From assembly GCA_027859055.1 (NCBI GenBank), contig JAQIBO010000379.1:1-37554 (forward strand): DNA of 37,554 nt, given 5' to 3'. A model generated the notes under the pieces. It did not search any database. It was not told where the DNA came from and worked only from the letters and a program-made list of their open reading frames with translations. The position numbers and the translations under genes were made by a program. This document shows positions 24,731 to 32,284 of the stretch, piece after piece. The number at the start of each line of letters is the position of its first letter. Positions within the stretch are counted from its first letter, which is position 1. This stretch comes from Spirochaeta sp. GTDB taxonomy: Bacteria > Spirochaetota > Spirochaetia > DSM-27196 > Alkalispirochaetaceae.

Positions 24731-25593
24731 CACCGATCACATTCAGCAACGTCTCATTCACCTATCCGGAGGTTGATGAACCGCAACCAGCACCGGCGGA
24801 GCCGCGTACAGACGAACCTGACGTTCCCGCCCCGGATCCGGTCTTTACCGACCTGAGCGTGGAACTCCCCGGTGGCTGTACCTTCCTGGTGGGCCCCAAC
24901 GGAATTGGAAAGAGTACCCTGATGCTGCTGGCCGGAGCGCGCCTGTTCCCCGAAAACGGAACCGTGACGATCGGCGGGCGGAACACCCGCGAGTTTGAAA
25001 ACGCCGGCTTTGAGCCGGAGCTGGAGGTGGAACGCAACGAGCTGGTCTCCTTCGTGTATCAGAACATGGAGTTTGAGACGGTCGAGCCGCTGGGCGAAAT
25101 ACTGCCGCTGGTTGCTGAAAACGGACCCAACCCTGCCGCGGCCGCGACAGTGTATGACGAACTTGTTGAGGTCGCGGGGTTGCGGGAACGGCTCTCGGTG
25201 CGAATGCACGAACTCAGTAAAGGCGAGATGCAGCGGGCGATTCTGGCGATGAGCGTGCTCTACCAGTCTCCGGTTATCATGATGGATGAACCGGTTTTTG
25301 CGGTGGAGCCGACGCAGGCGGATCGCCTGTTCGGGTGGCTTGCCGACCGGTCTGCCGCCGACGGTATCGATATTTACGCCAGCGTCCACGACGTGGAGAT
25401 GGCGAAGGCCCACGCACGCCACATCGTCCTGATGCACACCGACGGAACGGTGCAGGTTGGCGACCCGGAGGAGCTGCTGGCCCGGGACAGCCTGGAGACC
25501 GCATTTCGGGCGCCCTTTGATACGCTGTACCAGCGGCAGAACCTGTACCGCGAGTTGTTGAGAAAAAGCCTCGGCGACGAGGCGGGGAGGTAA
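24727..25593 (+). CDS. ABC-type ATP-binding protein without permease partner
   Basis: 288-residue single nucleotide-binding domain. Walker A GPNGIGKST (56-64), signature LSKGEMQRA, Walker B VIMMDEPVFAVEP and H-loop SVHD are all intact, so ATP hydrolysis is expected. A Pro/Glu-rich insertion at about 15-38 interrupts the first strands. No membrane-domain gene is adjacent. ATG 24727 overlaps the gpgS stop (ATGA), so it is translated with gpgS; a link to compatible-solute transport is possible but unproven. Confidence 0.85.
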   Translation: MTPITFSNVSFTYPEVDEPQPAPAEPRTDEPDVPAPDPVFTDLSVELPGGCTFLVGPNGIGKSTLMLLAGARLFPENGTVTIGGRNTREFENAGFEPELEVERNELVSFVYQNMEFETVEPLGEILPLVAENGPNPAAAATVYDELVEVAGLRERLSVRMHELSKGEMQRAILAMSVLYQSPVIMMDEPVFAVEPTQADRLFGWLADRSAADGIDIYASVHDVEMAKAHARHIVLMHTDGTVQVGDPEELLARDSLETAFRAPFDTLYQRQNLYRELLRKSLGDEAGR

Positions 25594-25595
25594 CG

Positions 25596-26153
25596 ATGAC
25601 TGGGGACAGCCTGCGAATTGAACGAAACGGAATAGTCGTTGAGTGCACCACCGGTGATATCGCCGGACAGCAGGACATCGATGCGGTCGTCAACGCGGCG
25701 AACGCGCAGCTGCAGATCGGCGGCGGCGTTGCCGGGGCTATTCATCGCGCCGGAGGACCCGCCCTGGACGCGGAGTGCCGCCCCCTGGCGCCGATCAAAC
25801 CCGGCGAGGCGGTTATCACCGGCGGGGCCGAGCTGCCCAACAGCTACGTCATTCACTGCCTTGGCCCCGTTTACGGCCGGGACACGCCGGAGGCGGAACT
25901 CCTGGCCGCGTGCTACCGCAACGCGCTGAAACGGGCCGAAGAAACGGGCCTTCAGTCGATCGCGTTTCCCGCGATTTCCACCGGGGCGTTCGGCTATCCC
26001 ATGCGCGAGGCGGCACAGATCGCGTTTGCCACGATCGCCGAGGCGCTTCCCGACCTCAGTTCAGTGACGCACATCCGCTTTGTTCTCTACTCCCGGCGCG
26101 ACCGCGACCTTCACGAAGAGGTGATGCGCGACGTGCTTGGGGATGCAGGATAA
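25596..26153 (+). CDS. Macrodomain protein (O-acetyl-ADP-ribose deacetylase-like)
   Basis: 185-residue macrodomain. ADP-ribose-binding features: TGDIAGQQDIDAVVNAAN (Asp21 and Asn33/Asn36), IGGGVAGAIHRAGG, and FPAISTGAFGYPM. It fits the YmdB/MacroD class that removes ADP-ribose or deacetylates O-acetyl-ADP-ribose. It starts two bases after the ABC ATPase stop, with GGGGAGG upstream. Probably last gene of the M20-like-gpgS-ABC unit. Confidence 0.93.
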   Translation: MTGDSLRIERNGIVVECTTGDIAGQQDIDAVVNAANAQLQIGGGVAGAIHRAGGPALDAECRPLAPIKPGEAVITGGAELPNSYVIHCLGPVYGRDTPEAELLAACYRNALKRAEETGLQSIAFPAISTGAFGYPMREAAQIAFATIAEALPDLSSVTHIRFVLYSRRDRDLHEEVMRDVLGDAG

Positions 26154-26169
26154 GGGAAGACCCGTACCG

Positions 26170-26198
26170 TTGGCCCAATACCGATCTCCCGCTATACT
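26170..26198 (+). promoter_or_regulatory. Predicted promoter of the HEPN-nucleotidyltransferase gene, leaderless
   Basis: TTGGCC (26170-26175), 17-base spacer, TATACT (26193-26198), eight bases before ATG 26207. The predicted transcript begins one or two bases before the start codon. Confidence 0.55.
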
Positions 26199-26206
26199 GA
26201 CGTACG

Positions 26207-26941
26207 ATGACCTCTTCCAAAGAAACACGTTGGCGGCAACGGTTTGACAATCTCGAACGAGCCTACGCGCTGCTTTCTGAAGCCGCAGGGCGGCAATCGT
26301 TATCCGACCTGGAAGCTGAAGGGATGGTTCAACGGTTCGAATACACCTTTGAACTTGCGTGGAAGACCGCCAAGGATTACCTGGACAGTCAAGGAGTGTC
26401 GGCAAGCTACCCACGGGAGGTAATAAAGGCGGCGGTTCAATTCGGACTTATCGGCACTCAGGGCGATACGTGGATCGAAATGTTGGATCGGCGTAACGAG
26501 GCGGCGCACGCCTACGATCGGGAGAGATTTGAAGCACTCACGAGAGCGATTCGTACCCGGTTTTTGCCGGCGATCGCCGGATTCGTAGACCGTCTGCGGC
26601 AGGATATCGGGTCCTTCGGACTGAGTCCGTTCCAATTGGAAGAGATCACAGGAGTAATCGCCTCATGTGACCGGATTGAGCGGGCGGTGGTGTTTGGATC
26701 TCGCGCGATGGGTACGCAAAAATCGGGTTCCGACGTGGATATCTGTGTATTCGGGAAACAGGTGGGTGCGACGGAAGCAACAGAGCTGTCCCGACGGTTG
26801 AATAACGAAACCACGACGGCGTTCATGATCGACGTTGTTGCGTATTCAGAAATAGACAATCCCTCTCTCCGTCACCACATCGACCAGGACGGCGTGGTTG
26901 TGTTTGATCGTGAAGCGACGGCGACCTCCACGAAGAGGTGA
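26207..26941 (+). CDS. Fused HEPN (HI0074-type) and minimal nucleotidyltransferase protein
   Basis: 244 residues. Residues 1-135 form a helical HI0074/HEPN domain with R96-NEAA-H101-A-Y103, the R-x4-H-x-Y motif of HEPN RNase toxins. Residues 140-240 are a minimal nucleotidyltransferase: VVFGSRAMG (GSR motif 164-169), GSDVDICVFG (D176, D178) and a third acidic residue in FMIDVVAYSE. In HI0073/HI0074 and HepT/MntA pairs these are separate genes, the transferase acting as antitoxin by AMPylating the motif Tyr. Here they are one chain, so neutralisation could be in cis. It could instead be a nucleotidyltransferase with its substrate-binding domain. Base composition is a little lower in GC than upstream genes, suggesting transfer. 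Confidence 0.85.
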   Translation: MTSSKETRWRQRFDNLERAYALLSEAAGRQSLSDLEAEGMVQRFEYTFELAWKTAKDYLDSQGVSASYPREVIKAAVQFGLIGTQGDTWIEMLDRRNEAAHAYDRERFEALTRAIRTRFLPAIAGFVDRLRQDIGSFGLSPFQLEEITGVIASCDRIERAVVFGSRAMGTQKSGSDVDICVFGKQVGATEATELSRRLNNETTTAFMIDVVAYSEIDNPSLRHHIDQDGVVVFDREATATSTKR

Positions 26942-26958
26942 GGGGTGGGGTTTTCGGT

Positions 26959-28125
26959 TTATCCCGCCAGACGCTCGACAACGTTCTCCGGACGACACAG
27001 AATCGCCCCACCACCAAACGGAATGAGGTCCGGTACCGCCAACGGCGCCACGATATAGCGTTCGTTAGCCTGGATGTCATCGGCTGCCAGGTAAAACCCT
27101 TTGGTTACGCGGGGGGAGCTTGTAGCCTTGAACTCCACCGCGACGGTACGCGTGCCGCGATCAAGCACTAAATCGATCTCGGCGCCGCCGGTGCTTCGGT
27201 AGAATGAGGCGTTCCACCCCGGCAACGAGCCCAGAATCTGTTCAAGTGCGTAGGCTTCCCAGGACGCTCCGATAGCCGGATGACCGTATAGTTCATCCCA
27301 TGTGCGGACGCGCAGGAGGGTATGCAGAAGGCCGCTGTCACGGAGGTAAATTTTGGGAGTGCGCACTAATCTCTTTTTCGTGTTCCGAAAGAACGGACGC
27401 AACACGCGGACCATGAAGGTGGATTCCAGAATATCGATGTAGCGTGCGACGGTCTGCGGAGACACACCGATGGGGTCGGCAAACCTGGCACGATTAAGGG
27501 TTGATCCGTTGGATGCGGCGAGCATCGTCCACAAGCGTTCCATCGTCGCGGTGGCGACATCGATTCCCAGAGCGGGGATATCTCTCTCCAGAAAGGTGCG
27601 AACAAACTGTTCTCGCCACCGGTACGACGCGGCGTCGTCCTCGGCCAGAAAGCTGTCGGGAAAACCGCCGCGGAGCCAGTGTTCGGTAGCGTTACCGTGC
27701 TCGGCGACTTCATCAATGGTGAACGGTTGGAGCTCACTATAGGCGATGCGTCCCGCAAGAGACTCACCGCTTTGGCGCAGCAGGCCGGATGAAGCGGATC
27801 CCAGGACCAGGTACCGGTGGGGCCGACGATCCCGGTCTACCAGGGCGCGTAATAACGGGAAGATATCCGGCATGCGCTGGACCTCGTCGATGCAGACCGT
27901 TTCTCCGGCGTGCAACGTGAGGTACGCTTCCGGATCGCGCAACTTTGCAAGATCCGACGGCAATTCCAAATCAAGATACAAGGCAGTTCCGATCCGGGGT
28001 AGAATACGATGGGCAAGCGTAGACTTGCCGGCTTGCCGCGGACCCACGATCGCAACAACGGGAAACTGTCCCAGTAACGAGAGAAGACTGGATTCAATCC
28101 GTCGCGGTATCTCGATATGTAGCAT
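26959..28125 (-). CDS. AAA-type ATPase with DUF4143 domain
   Basis: 388 residues from ATG 28125. An N-terminal ATPase (VGPRQAGKST Walker A; CIDEVQRMPD Walker B; VLGSASSGLL sensor-like) is followed by a winged-helix-like segment (IGVSPQTVARYIDILE) and a C-terminal DUF4143 region with a nuclease-like AEIDLVLDRG...VEFKATSSP core (D-ExK pattern). The family is common in mobile or accessory regions; its biological role is unsettled. An in-frame ATG at 28134 lies within the predicted -10 element, so 28125 is preferred. It converges on the HEPN fusion gene with 17 bases between. Confidence 0.85.
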   Translation of the reverse strand: MLHIEIPRRIESSLLSLLGQFPVVAIVGPRQAGKSTLAHRILPRIGTALYLDLELPSDLAKLRDPEAYLTLHAGETVCIDEVQRMPDIFPLLRALVDRDRRPHRYLVLGSASSGLLRQSGESLAGRIAYSELQPFTIDEVAEHGNATEHWLRGGFPDSFLAEDDAASYRWREQFVRTFLERDIPALGIDVATATMERLWTMLAASNGSTLNRARFADPIGVSPQTVARYIDILESTFMVRVLRPFFRNTKKRLVRTPKIYLRDSGLLHTLLRVRTWDELYGHPAIGASWEAYALEQILGSLPGWNASFYRSTGGAEIDLVLDRGTRTVAVEFKATSSPRVTKGFYLAADDIQANERYIVAPLAVPDLIPFGGGAILCRPENVVERLAG

Positions 28126-28132
28126 TGTAATC

Positions 28133-28161
28133 ATGATACAACCTTGCAAATCGTAAGTCAA
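28133..28161 (-). promoter_or_regulatory. Predicted promoter of the DUF4143 ATPase gene, leaderless
   Basis: Minus strand TTGACT (28161-28156), 17-base spacer, TATCAT (28138-28133). Seven bases separate the -10 from ATG 28125. Confidence 0.6.
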
Positions 28162-28180
28162 ACCGTTGAATTGCAAGGTT
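28140..28180. promoter_or_regulatory. Ten-base inverted repeat, probable operator
   Basis: AACCTTGCAA (28140-28149) and TTGCAAGGTT (28171-28180) are perfect inverted copies with centres 31 bases apart, about three helical turns. The left arm fills the -10/-35 spacer of the ATPase promoter and the right arm lies just upstream of the -35. Binding here should repress the ATPase gene. The regulator is unknown. Confidence 0.5.
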
Positions 28181-28243
28181 AATCTGCAACTATGACGATC
28201 GAGGTCGACCCGTTCTCACTCATCACTCAGTCCATGGACACAC

Positions 28244-28271
28244 TTGAATCATTTTTCACCTGTCCTATACT
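28244..28271 (+). promoter_or_regulatory. Predicted promoter of the sensory phosphorelay operon
   Basis: TTGAAT (28244-28249), 16-base spacer, TATACT (28266-28271). The leader of about 100 bases ends with AGAGG before ATG 28380. Nothing else convincing lies in the 28,181-28,379 gap. Confidence 0.55.
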
Positions 28272-28379
28272 GGTACCGTGTGCGATACGTGCCCCCCTTG
28301 CTGCCGACGAGTGGTGTCCGCATAATTGTGGCGAAGCTGATGCGGGTAGAGGATATCTCGTGGACTGGAAAGAGGCGGA

Positions 28380-30467
28380 ATGAAGCAGGAAAACGGGTCA
28401 GGAGAAACCTCGTCAGAGACCACAGGCTTCCGATCGATCGGTACAAAACTGGTCCGCTATTTCGCGCTTTTTGCGCTCGTTTTTGTCGTTCTGGTTACCG
28501 TTGTTCAGCTGTTGATGGAGTACAGTCGGGAGAAGGATCATATACGGGAACACCTTGCGTATGTGGAAACGGGGTATGGCGCGATTATCGCCGGAAACGC
28601 GTACCTTCCGGACCCGCAAGCCCTTGATATGACCCTGGAGGCAATTCTCAGATCTCAGGGGATTGAATTTGTGGAGGTGCGAGAGCGCTCAGCGGATGGT
28701 GAGGAGTCCCTGGCTGAGGCCGGGAACCCCGATACATCGTCGGACATGGTGAAAGTCTTCACTCTCCCGGAAGGCATCATCGTTGAAGTGCGGGCCTCTA
28801 CAAGCAATCTTGTAGCGTTACTGTGGAGCAGGGCGTACGTCTTTCTGCTTGTTGGACTCCTGATCGCCGTTGCATTTGCTTCGGGGGTGCTCGCCATTGT
28901 CCACCGTTACCTTGTGATTCCGGTTGTAAAACTCGCCGGGTTTGCCCGAACCCTCGAAGTGGAGTCCGCGGGTGAGTCTGGTGCCCTCGATCTGCCACGG
29001 GGACGGTTTCATCGGCGGCGGGACGAGCTGGATGTTCTGCGCGAAGCGTTTGAGGACCTGCAAACGCGCCTCAAGCGCGAGATGACGGAGCGGGACGAGG
29101 CAAACGCGTTGTACCGAGCCCTGTTTGAAAACACCCATGTGGCGATGCTCGCGATCAACCCCGAAGACGGACGCATCATCCGGGCGAACGGAGCCGCCGA
29201 GAAATTCTATGGCTGGACGCGCGATGAGCTTTCGGCGATGTCAATCCAGGAAATCAACACCCTCCCGCCGGACGAGGTGCAACGAAAGATGGAATCCGCC
29301 CGCATGTCCGGTCAGGGGTATTTTGAGTTTCGCCATCGCGTGTCCGACGGCTCGGTCCGGGACGTTGCGGTCCACTCGGGAACCGCCGCTGTCGATAGCG
29401 AGGCGGTGCTTCATTCGGTCATCGTCGATATTTCCGCGCAAAAAGCCGCCGAACGGGAACGGGATTTGACAGCGTTCGGCATGGACCGGTCTGGCCTCGG
29501 GGTTATGAGGATTCGGGAAGATGACGCGGTCGTGGAAAGCGCGAACACCACGGCGTGTTCGCTTCTCGGTTACAGCCCGGCAGAACTGATCGGGATGCAG
29601 GTGTACCACTTTGACGCGAGTATGGATCCGAAATCGTGGGTGCAGCACCGTCGGGGGGTGAGGCAGAAACGACAATACCAATTTGAAACGATCCACCGGA
29701 GACGGGATGGCACGGAATATCCCGCCGAAGTCACCGTGGCCTATATCGAGTACGGTGGACAGGAGTACTCATTTTCCTTTTTCCAGGACATCACCGGGAG
29801 GAAAGAGGCGGAAGACCGGCTGGTCGGGTTGCTTCGTGAGAAAGAGGTGCTGCTGCGGGAGGTGCACCACCGGGTCAGAAACAACCTGCTGGTGATGAGC
29901 TCTCTTATCAATCTCCAGACCGCGAGGATTCACAGCGTCATGGAGGCGCAAAACGCGGTGGAGAAGATCCGCGACCGTATTCGTGCCATGTCATTGGCCT
30001 ACAGTGCAGTTGACGACAGCAATGATCTTAGCAAGATCAATCTTGCCTACTACTCCGAAGGACTTGCGGTGTACCTGCAAGACGAGTATGCACTCGATAC
30101 GCCGGTTGCGGTAACCGTAGATCCCAGCGAAGTACGAGCCGATCTCACCAAAGCGATCCCTTTTGGACTCATCCTGAATGAGCTCGTGACCAACAGTCTC
30201 AAACACGCTTTTACCGGCACGGAAGAGGGACGGGTTTCGATCTCATTCAGTCCGCAAGACGGCGCGATGGTCGAGGCCGTTGTCGCCGATACCGGCGCGG
30301 GTATTCCTGAAAGCATCCTCCAGGCGAAAGAAAAGCCCCTCGGCCTCATGCTGATCGATAGACTCACCGACCAACTGGGCGGGACGGTATCATACGATGT
30401 GCGCCACGGGACCAGGGTGTCGGTGACGTTTCGGGTTTCGGATATTGAGGTGGGTTCTGATGAGTGA
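28380..30467 (+). CDS. Membrane PAS-PAS sensor histidine kinase (HisKA_2 family)
   Basis: 695 residues. TM1 about 26-46, periplasmic domain of about 105 residues, TM2 about 152-176, a HAMP-like linker, PAS1 (about 244-352; GWTRDELSAMSIQEINTL) and PAS2 (about 365-470; LGYSPAELIGMQVYHFD). The HisKA_2 dimerisation segment LLREVHHRVRNNLLVMSSL has H496 as phosphoacceptor, followed by the ATPase core (LILNELVTNSLKHAF, VADTGAGIP). ATG 28380 with AGAGG. The stop lies eight bases into the next gene. Sensory input is unknown; no heme- or flavin-binding signature is evident in the PAS domains by eye. Confidence 0.93.
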   Translation: MKQENGSGETSSETTGFRSIGTKLVRYFALFALVFVVLVTVVQLLMEYSREKDHIREHLAYVETGYGAIIAGNAYLPDPQALDMTLEAILRSQGIEFVEVRERSADGEESLAEAGNPDTSSDMVKVFTLPEGIIVEVRASTSNLVALLWSRAYVFLLVGLLIAVAFASGVLAIVHRYLVIPVVKLAGFARTLEVESAGESGALDLPRGRFHRRRDELDVLREAFEDLQTRLKREMTERDEANALYRALFENTHVAMLAINPEDGRIIRANGAAEKFYGWTRDELSAMSIQEINTLPPDEVQRKMESARMSGQGYFEFRHRVSDGSVRDVAVHSGTAAVDSEAVLHSVIVDISAQKAAERERDLTAFGMDRSGLGVMRIREDDAVVESANTTACSLLGYSPAELIGMQVYHFDASMDPKSWVQHRRGVRQKRQYQFETIHRRRDGTEYPAEVTVAYIEYGGQEYSFSFFQDITGRKEAEDRLVGLLREKEVLLREVHHRVRNNLLVMSSLINLQTARIHSVMEAQNAVEKIRDRIRAMSLAYSAVDDSNDLSKINLAYYSEGLAVYLQDEYALDTPVAVTVDPSEVRADLTKAIPFGLILNELVTNSLKHAFTGTEEGRVSISFSPQDGAMVEAVVADTGAGIPESILQAKEKPLGLMLIDRLTDQLGGTVSYDVRHGTRVSVTFRVSDIEVGSDE

Positions 30468-31527
30468 TGAAGCTGTGCCGCAGGACAAATTGATCATGAT
30501 AGTCGATGATGAGGTCGTTATCGGACTGGACATCATGCATCTTTTCGAAGAGCGGGGTTATCGCGCAGTGACCGCCTCCTCCGGCGAAGAATGCGAGCGG
30601 CAGATCGCTGCGGGGGACGTTCCCGACCTGATACTCATGGATATTAATCTGGGTCCTAACCGCATGGATGGTCGGGAGACGACGCGACGCGTCCAAGAGT
30701 ATGCCGATATTCCGGTGGTGCTCCACTCCGCATATACTGACCGCGCGACGATTCAGAAAACGCGTGACATGACCAAGTACGGCTACGTCCACAAGGTACC
30801 GGGAAACGGAGAGTTTATTCTGGCCACGGTGGAGATGGCGTTCAGACTCCGAGAGAGGGAACAGATGTATCGGGATCTTTCGGCGCATATCAACGACGTC
30901 CGGGAGGAGCAGAACGCCTTCATGGCCCGTGAGATTCATGACGACGTGGGCCAGTCGATCGTAGCGCTCAAGATGAACCTGACGATGCTGGAACGAGCAA
31001 CCGCCCCGGCGGAGACAACGCCGATTATCGCAACTATGCGGGAGGCCCTCGACGCTGCATCCTCGAAAATCCGCACGCTTATCCGGGAATTGCGCCCGCC
31101 CGTTGCCGACACTGCAGACATCGTGGAAGCCTTGCAATGGCACATCCGGGAATTCGAAAAGACGTTCTCGGTAGCGACGCAATTCACCAGCGAAGTTGAG
31201 CGGGTGATCCTGGGACGGGACAAGTCACTGTCCGTTTTCCGTATCGTCCAGGAAGCGCTCACCAACAGCGTGCGTCACGGAAACCCTTCCGAAATATCGG
31301 TCGAAGTGGGGCTTGAGGAATCATCACTGGTTGTACGGATCGCCGACGACGGGTATGGGTTTGTCCCGGCGGAAAACGCCTCAAAAGAGTCATTTGGCAT
31401 ACTCGGCATGCAGGAACGCGCGCAGCGGTGGAACGGGTCCGTGACGATCGAAAGCAACTCCCGGACCGGCACCGTTGTCACGGCGATGGTACCGCATGAT
31501 TTCGAACACTTGGAGGCAGATTCGTGA
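30460..31527 (+). CDS. Receiver domain fused to a HisKA_3 (NarX/DegS-type) histidine kinase
   Basis: 355 residues, soluble. The N-terminal receiver has acidic pair D16/D17 (IVDDE), phosphoacceptor D61 (LILMDINLG) and K112 (YVHKVPGN). A coiled linker follows (FRLREREQMYRDL). The kinase half has FMAREIHDDVGQS with H160, IRTLIRELRPP, and the ATPase core (IVQEALTNSVRHG, IADDGYGF, FGILGMQERA). ATG 30460 with GAGG nine bases upstream. It overlaps genes on both sides, so it is placed to take phosphate from the membrane kinase and pass it to the NarL-type regulator. Confidence 0.92.
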   Translation: MSDEAVPQDKLIMIVDDEVVIGLDIMHLFEERGYRAVTASSGEECERQIAAGDVPDLILMDINLGPNRMDGRETTRRVQEYADIPVVLHSAYTDRATIQKTRDMTKYGYVHKVPGNGEFILATVEMAFRLREREQMYRDLSAHINDVREEQNAFMAREIHDDVGQSIVALKMNLTMLERATAPAETTPIIATMREALDAASSKIRTLIRELRPPVADTADIVEALQWHIREFEKTFSVATQFTSEVERVILGRDKSLSVFRIVQEALTNSVRHGNPSEISVEVGLEESSLVVRIADDGYGFVPAENASKESFGILGMQERAQRWNGSVTIESNSRTGTVVTAMVPHDFEHLEADS

Positions 31528-32156
31528 TCCGTGTCGTTATTGCCGATGACCACGAGCTTATCAGAAACGGATTCGCCGGTCTGGTGAGTGGTGAACCGGA
31601 TATGCAACTCCTGGGAGCCGCACGGACCGCCCAGGAATTGAATGACCTTCTCCGCCACGAAACACCTGACGTCATCGTTCTCGACATCGGGTTGCCCGAC
31701 CGCAACGGGTTGGACGTACTGAGGGACATTCACGCATCAAACACCACCGTCCGGATTCTTATCCTCAGTATGCACCCGGAAGAACGCTACGCCCAGCGAG
31801 CTATCGCAGCGGGAGCCTCGGGGTATCTCACCAAAGACGCCGCTTCGGACGAGCTTGTCAACGCCATCCGCCGGGTGTACGGACGCGGATACTACGTTTC
31901 TGAGGCGCTGGCGGACGAGCTGATGAGCGACCTGGGAAACCGGGATGCCTTGCTCCCGCATACCACCCTTTCCAACAGAGAGTACGAGCTGTTGCTTCTG
32001 ATCGGAGAAGGGCGAACGATGCGCGAGGCGGTGGAACGGCTCCACCTAAGCATCAATACGGTTAACTCCTATCGACGACGACTGATGCAGAAGATGCAAA
32101 TGCGCTCAACCTCGGAACTCATTCGGTACGTTCTGGATAATCACCTCATAGAATAA
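31524..32156 (+). CDS. NarL/FixJ-type response regulator
   Basis: 210 residues. Receiver domain (IADDHELIRNG; D54 in VIVLDIGLPDRNG; conserved Lys in GYLTKDA), then a LuxR-type helix-turn-helix at about 147-207 (LSNREYELLLLIGEGRT and LHLSINTVNSYRRRLMQKMQ). It should bind DNA as a dimer when phosphorylated; HisKA_3 kinases normally pair with this class. GTG 31524 overlaps the kinase stop by four bases. Targets are unknown; the repeated GTGGCA sequences just downstream are candidates only. Confidence 0.94.
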   Translation: MIRVVIADDHELIRNGFAGLVSGEPDMQLLGAARTAQELNDLLRHETPDVIVLDIGLPDRNGLDVLRDIHASNTTVRILILSMHPEERYAQRAIAAGASGYLTKDAASDELVNAIRRVYGRGYYVSEALADELMSDLGNRDALLPHTTLSNREYELLLLIGEGRTMREAVERLHLSINTVNSYRRRLMQKMQMRSTSELIRYVLDNHLIE

Positions 32157-32165
32157 CCCCCCGAA

Positions 32166-32207
32166 TGCCACGAAAAATGTGGCAAGAAAATCACAGATTG
32201 TGTGGCA
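32166..32207. repeat. TGCCAC/GTGGCA repeats between the regulator and chemoreceptor genes
   Basis: TGCCAC (32166-32171) and GTGGCA (32179-32184) form a six-base hairpin with a seven-base A-rich loop, followed by AGAAAA. A third copy, GTGGCA, lies at 32202-32207. This could be a weak terminator for the upstream operon or a binding-site cluster. Confidence 0.35.
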
Positions 32208-32221
32208 TACAACTCGGTGCG

Positions 32222-32249
32222 TTGGCGTCAGAATCCAGAAGCGTAATCG
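32222..32249 (+). promoter_or_regulatory. Weak candidate promoter for the second chemoreceptor gene
   Basis: TTGGCG (32222-32227), 16-base spacer, TAATCG (32244-32249). Only a partial match. No sigma-28 or sigma-54 consensus was found in the gap. Confidence 0.25.
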
Positions 32250-32284
32250 TAAGAATATGAAAGCACATAGGATAAGGAGCTGGT

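Noticed and set aside
28192-28383. 63-codon frame ending at the phosphorelay kinase ATG
   Set aside because: The predicted operon promoter (28,244-28,271) lies inside it, so its start would not be transcribed; the product resembles nothing known.
32179-32222. Sigma-54-like TGGCA elements before the second chemoreceptor
   Set aside because: The GG-to-GC spacing is wrong for a -24/-12 promoter in both possible registers.
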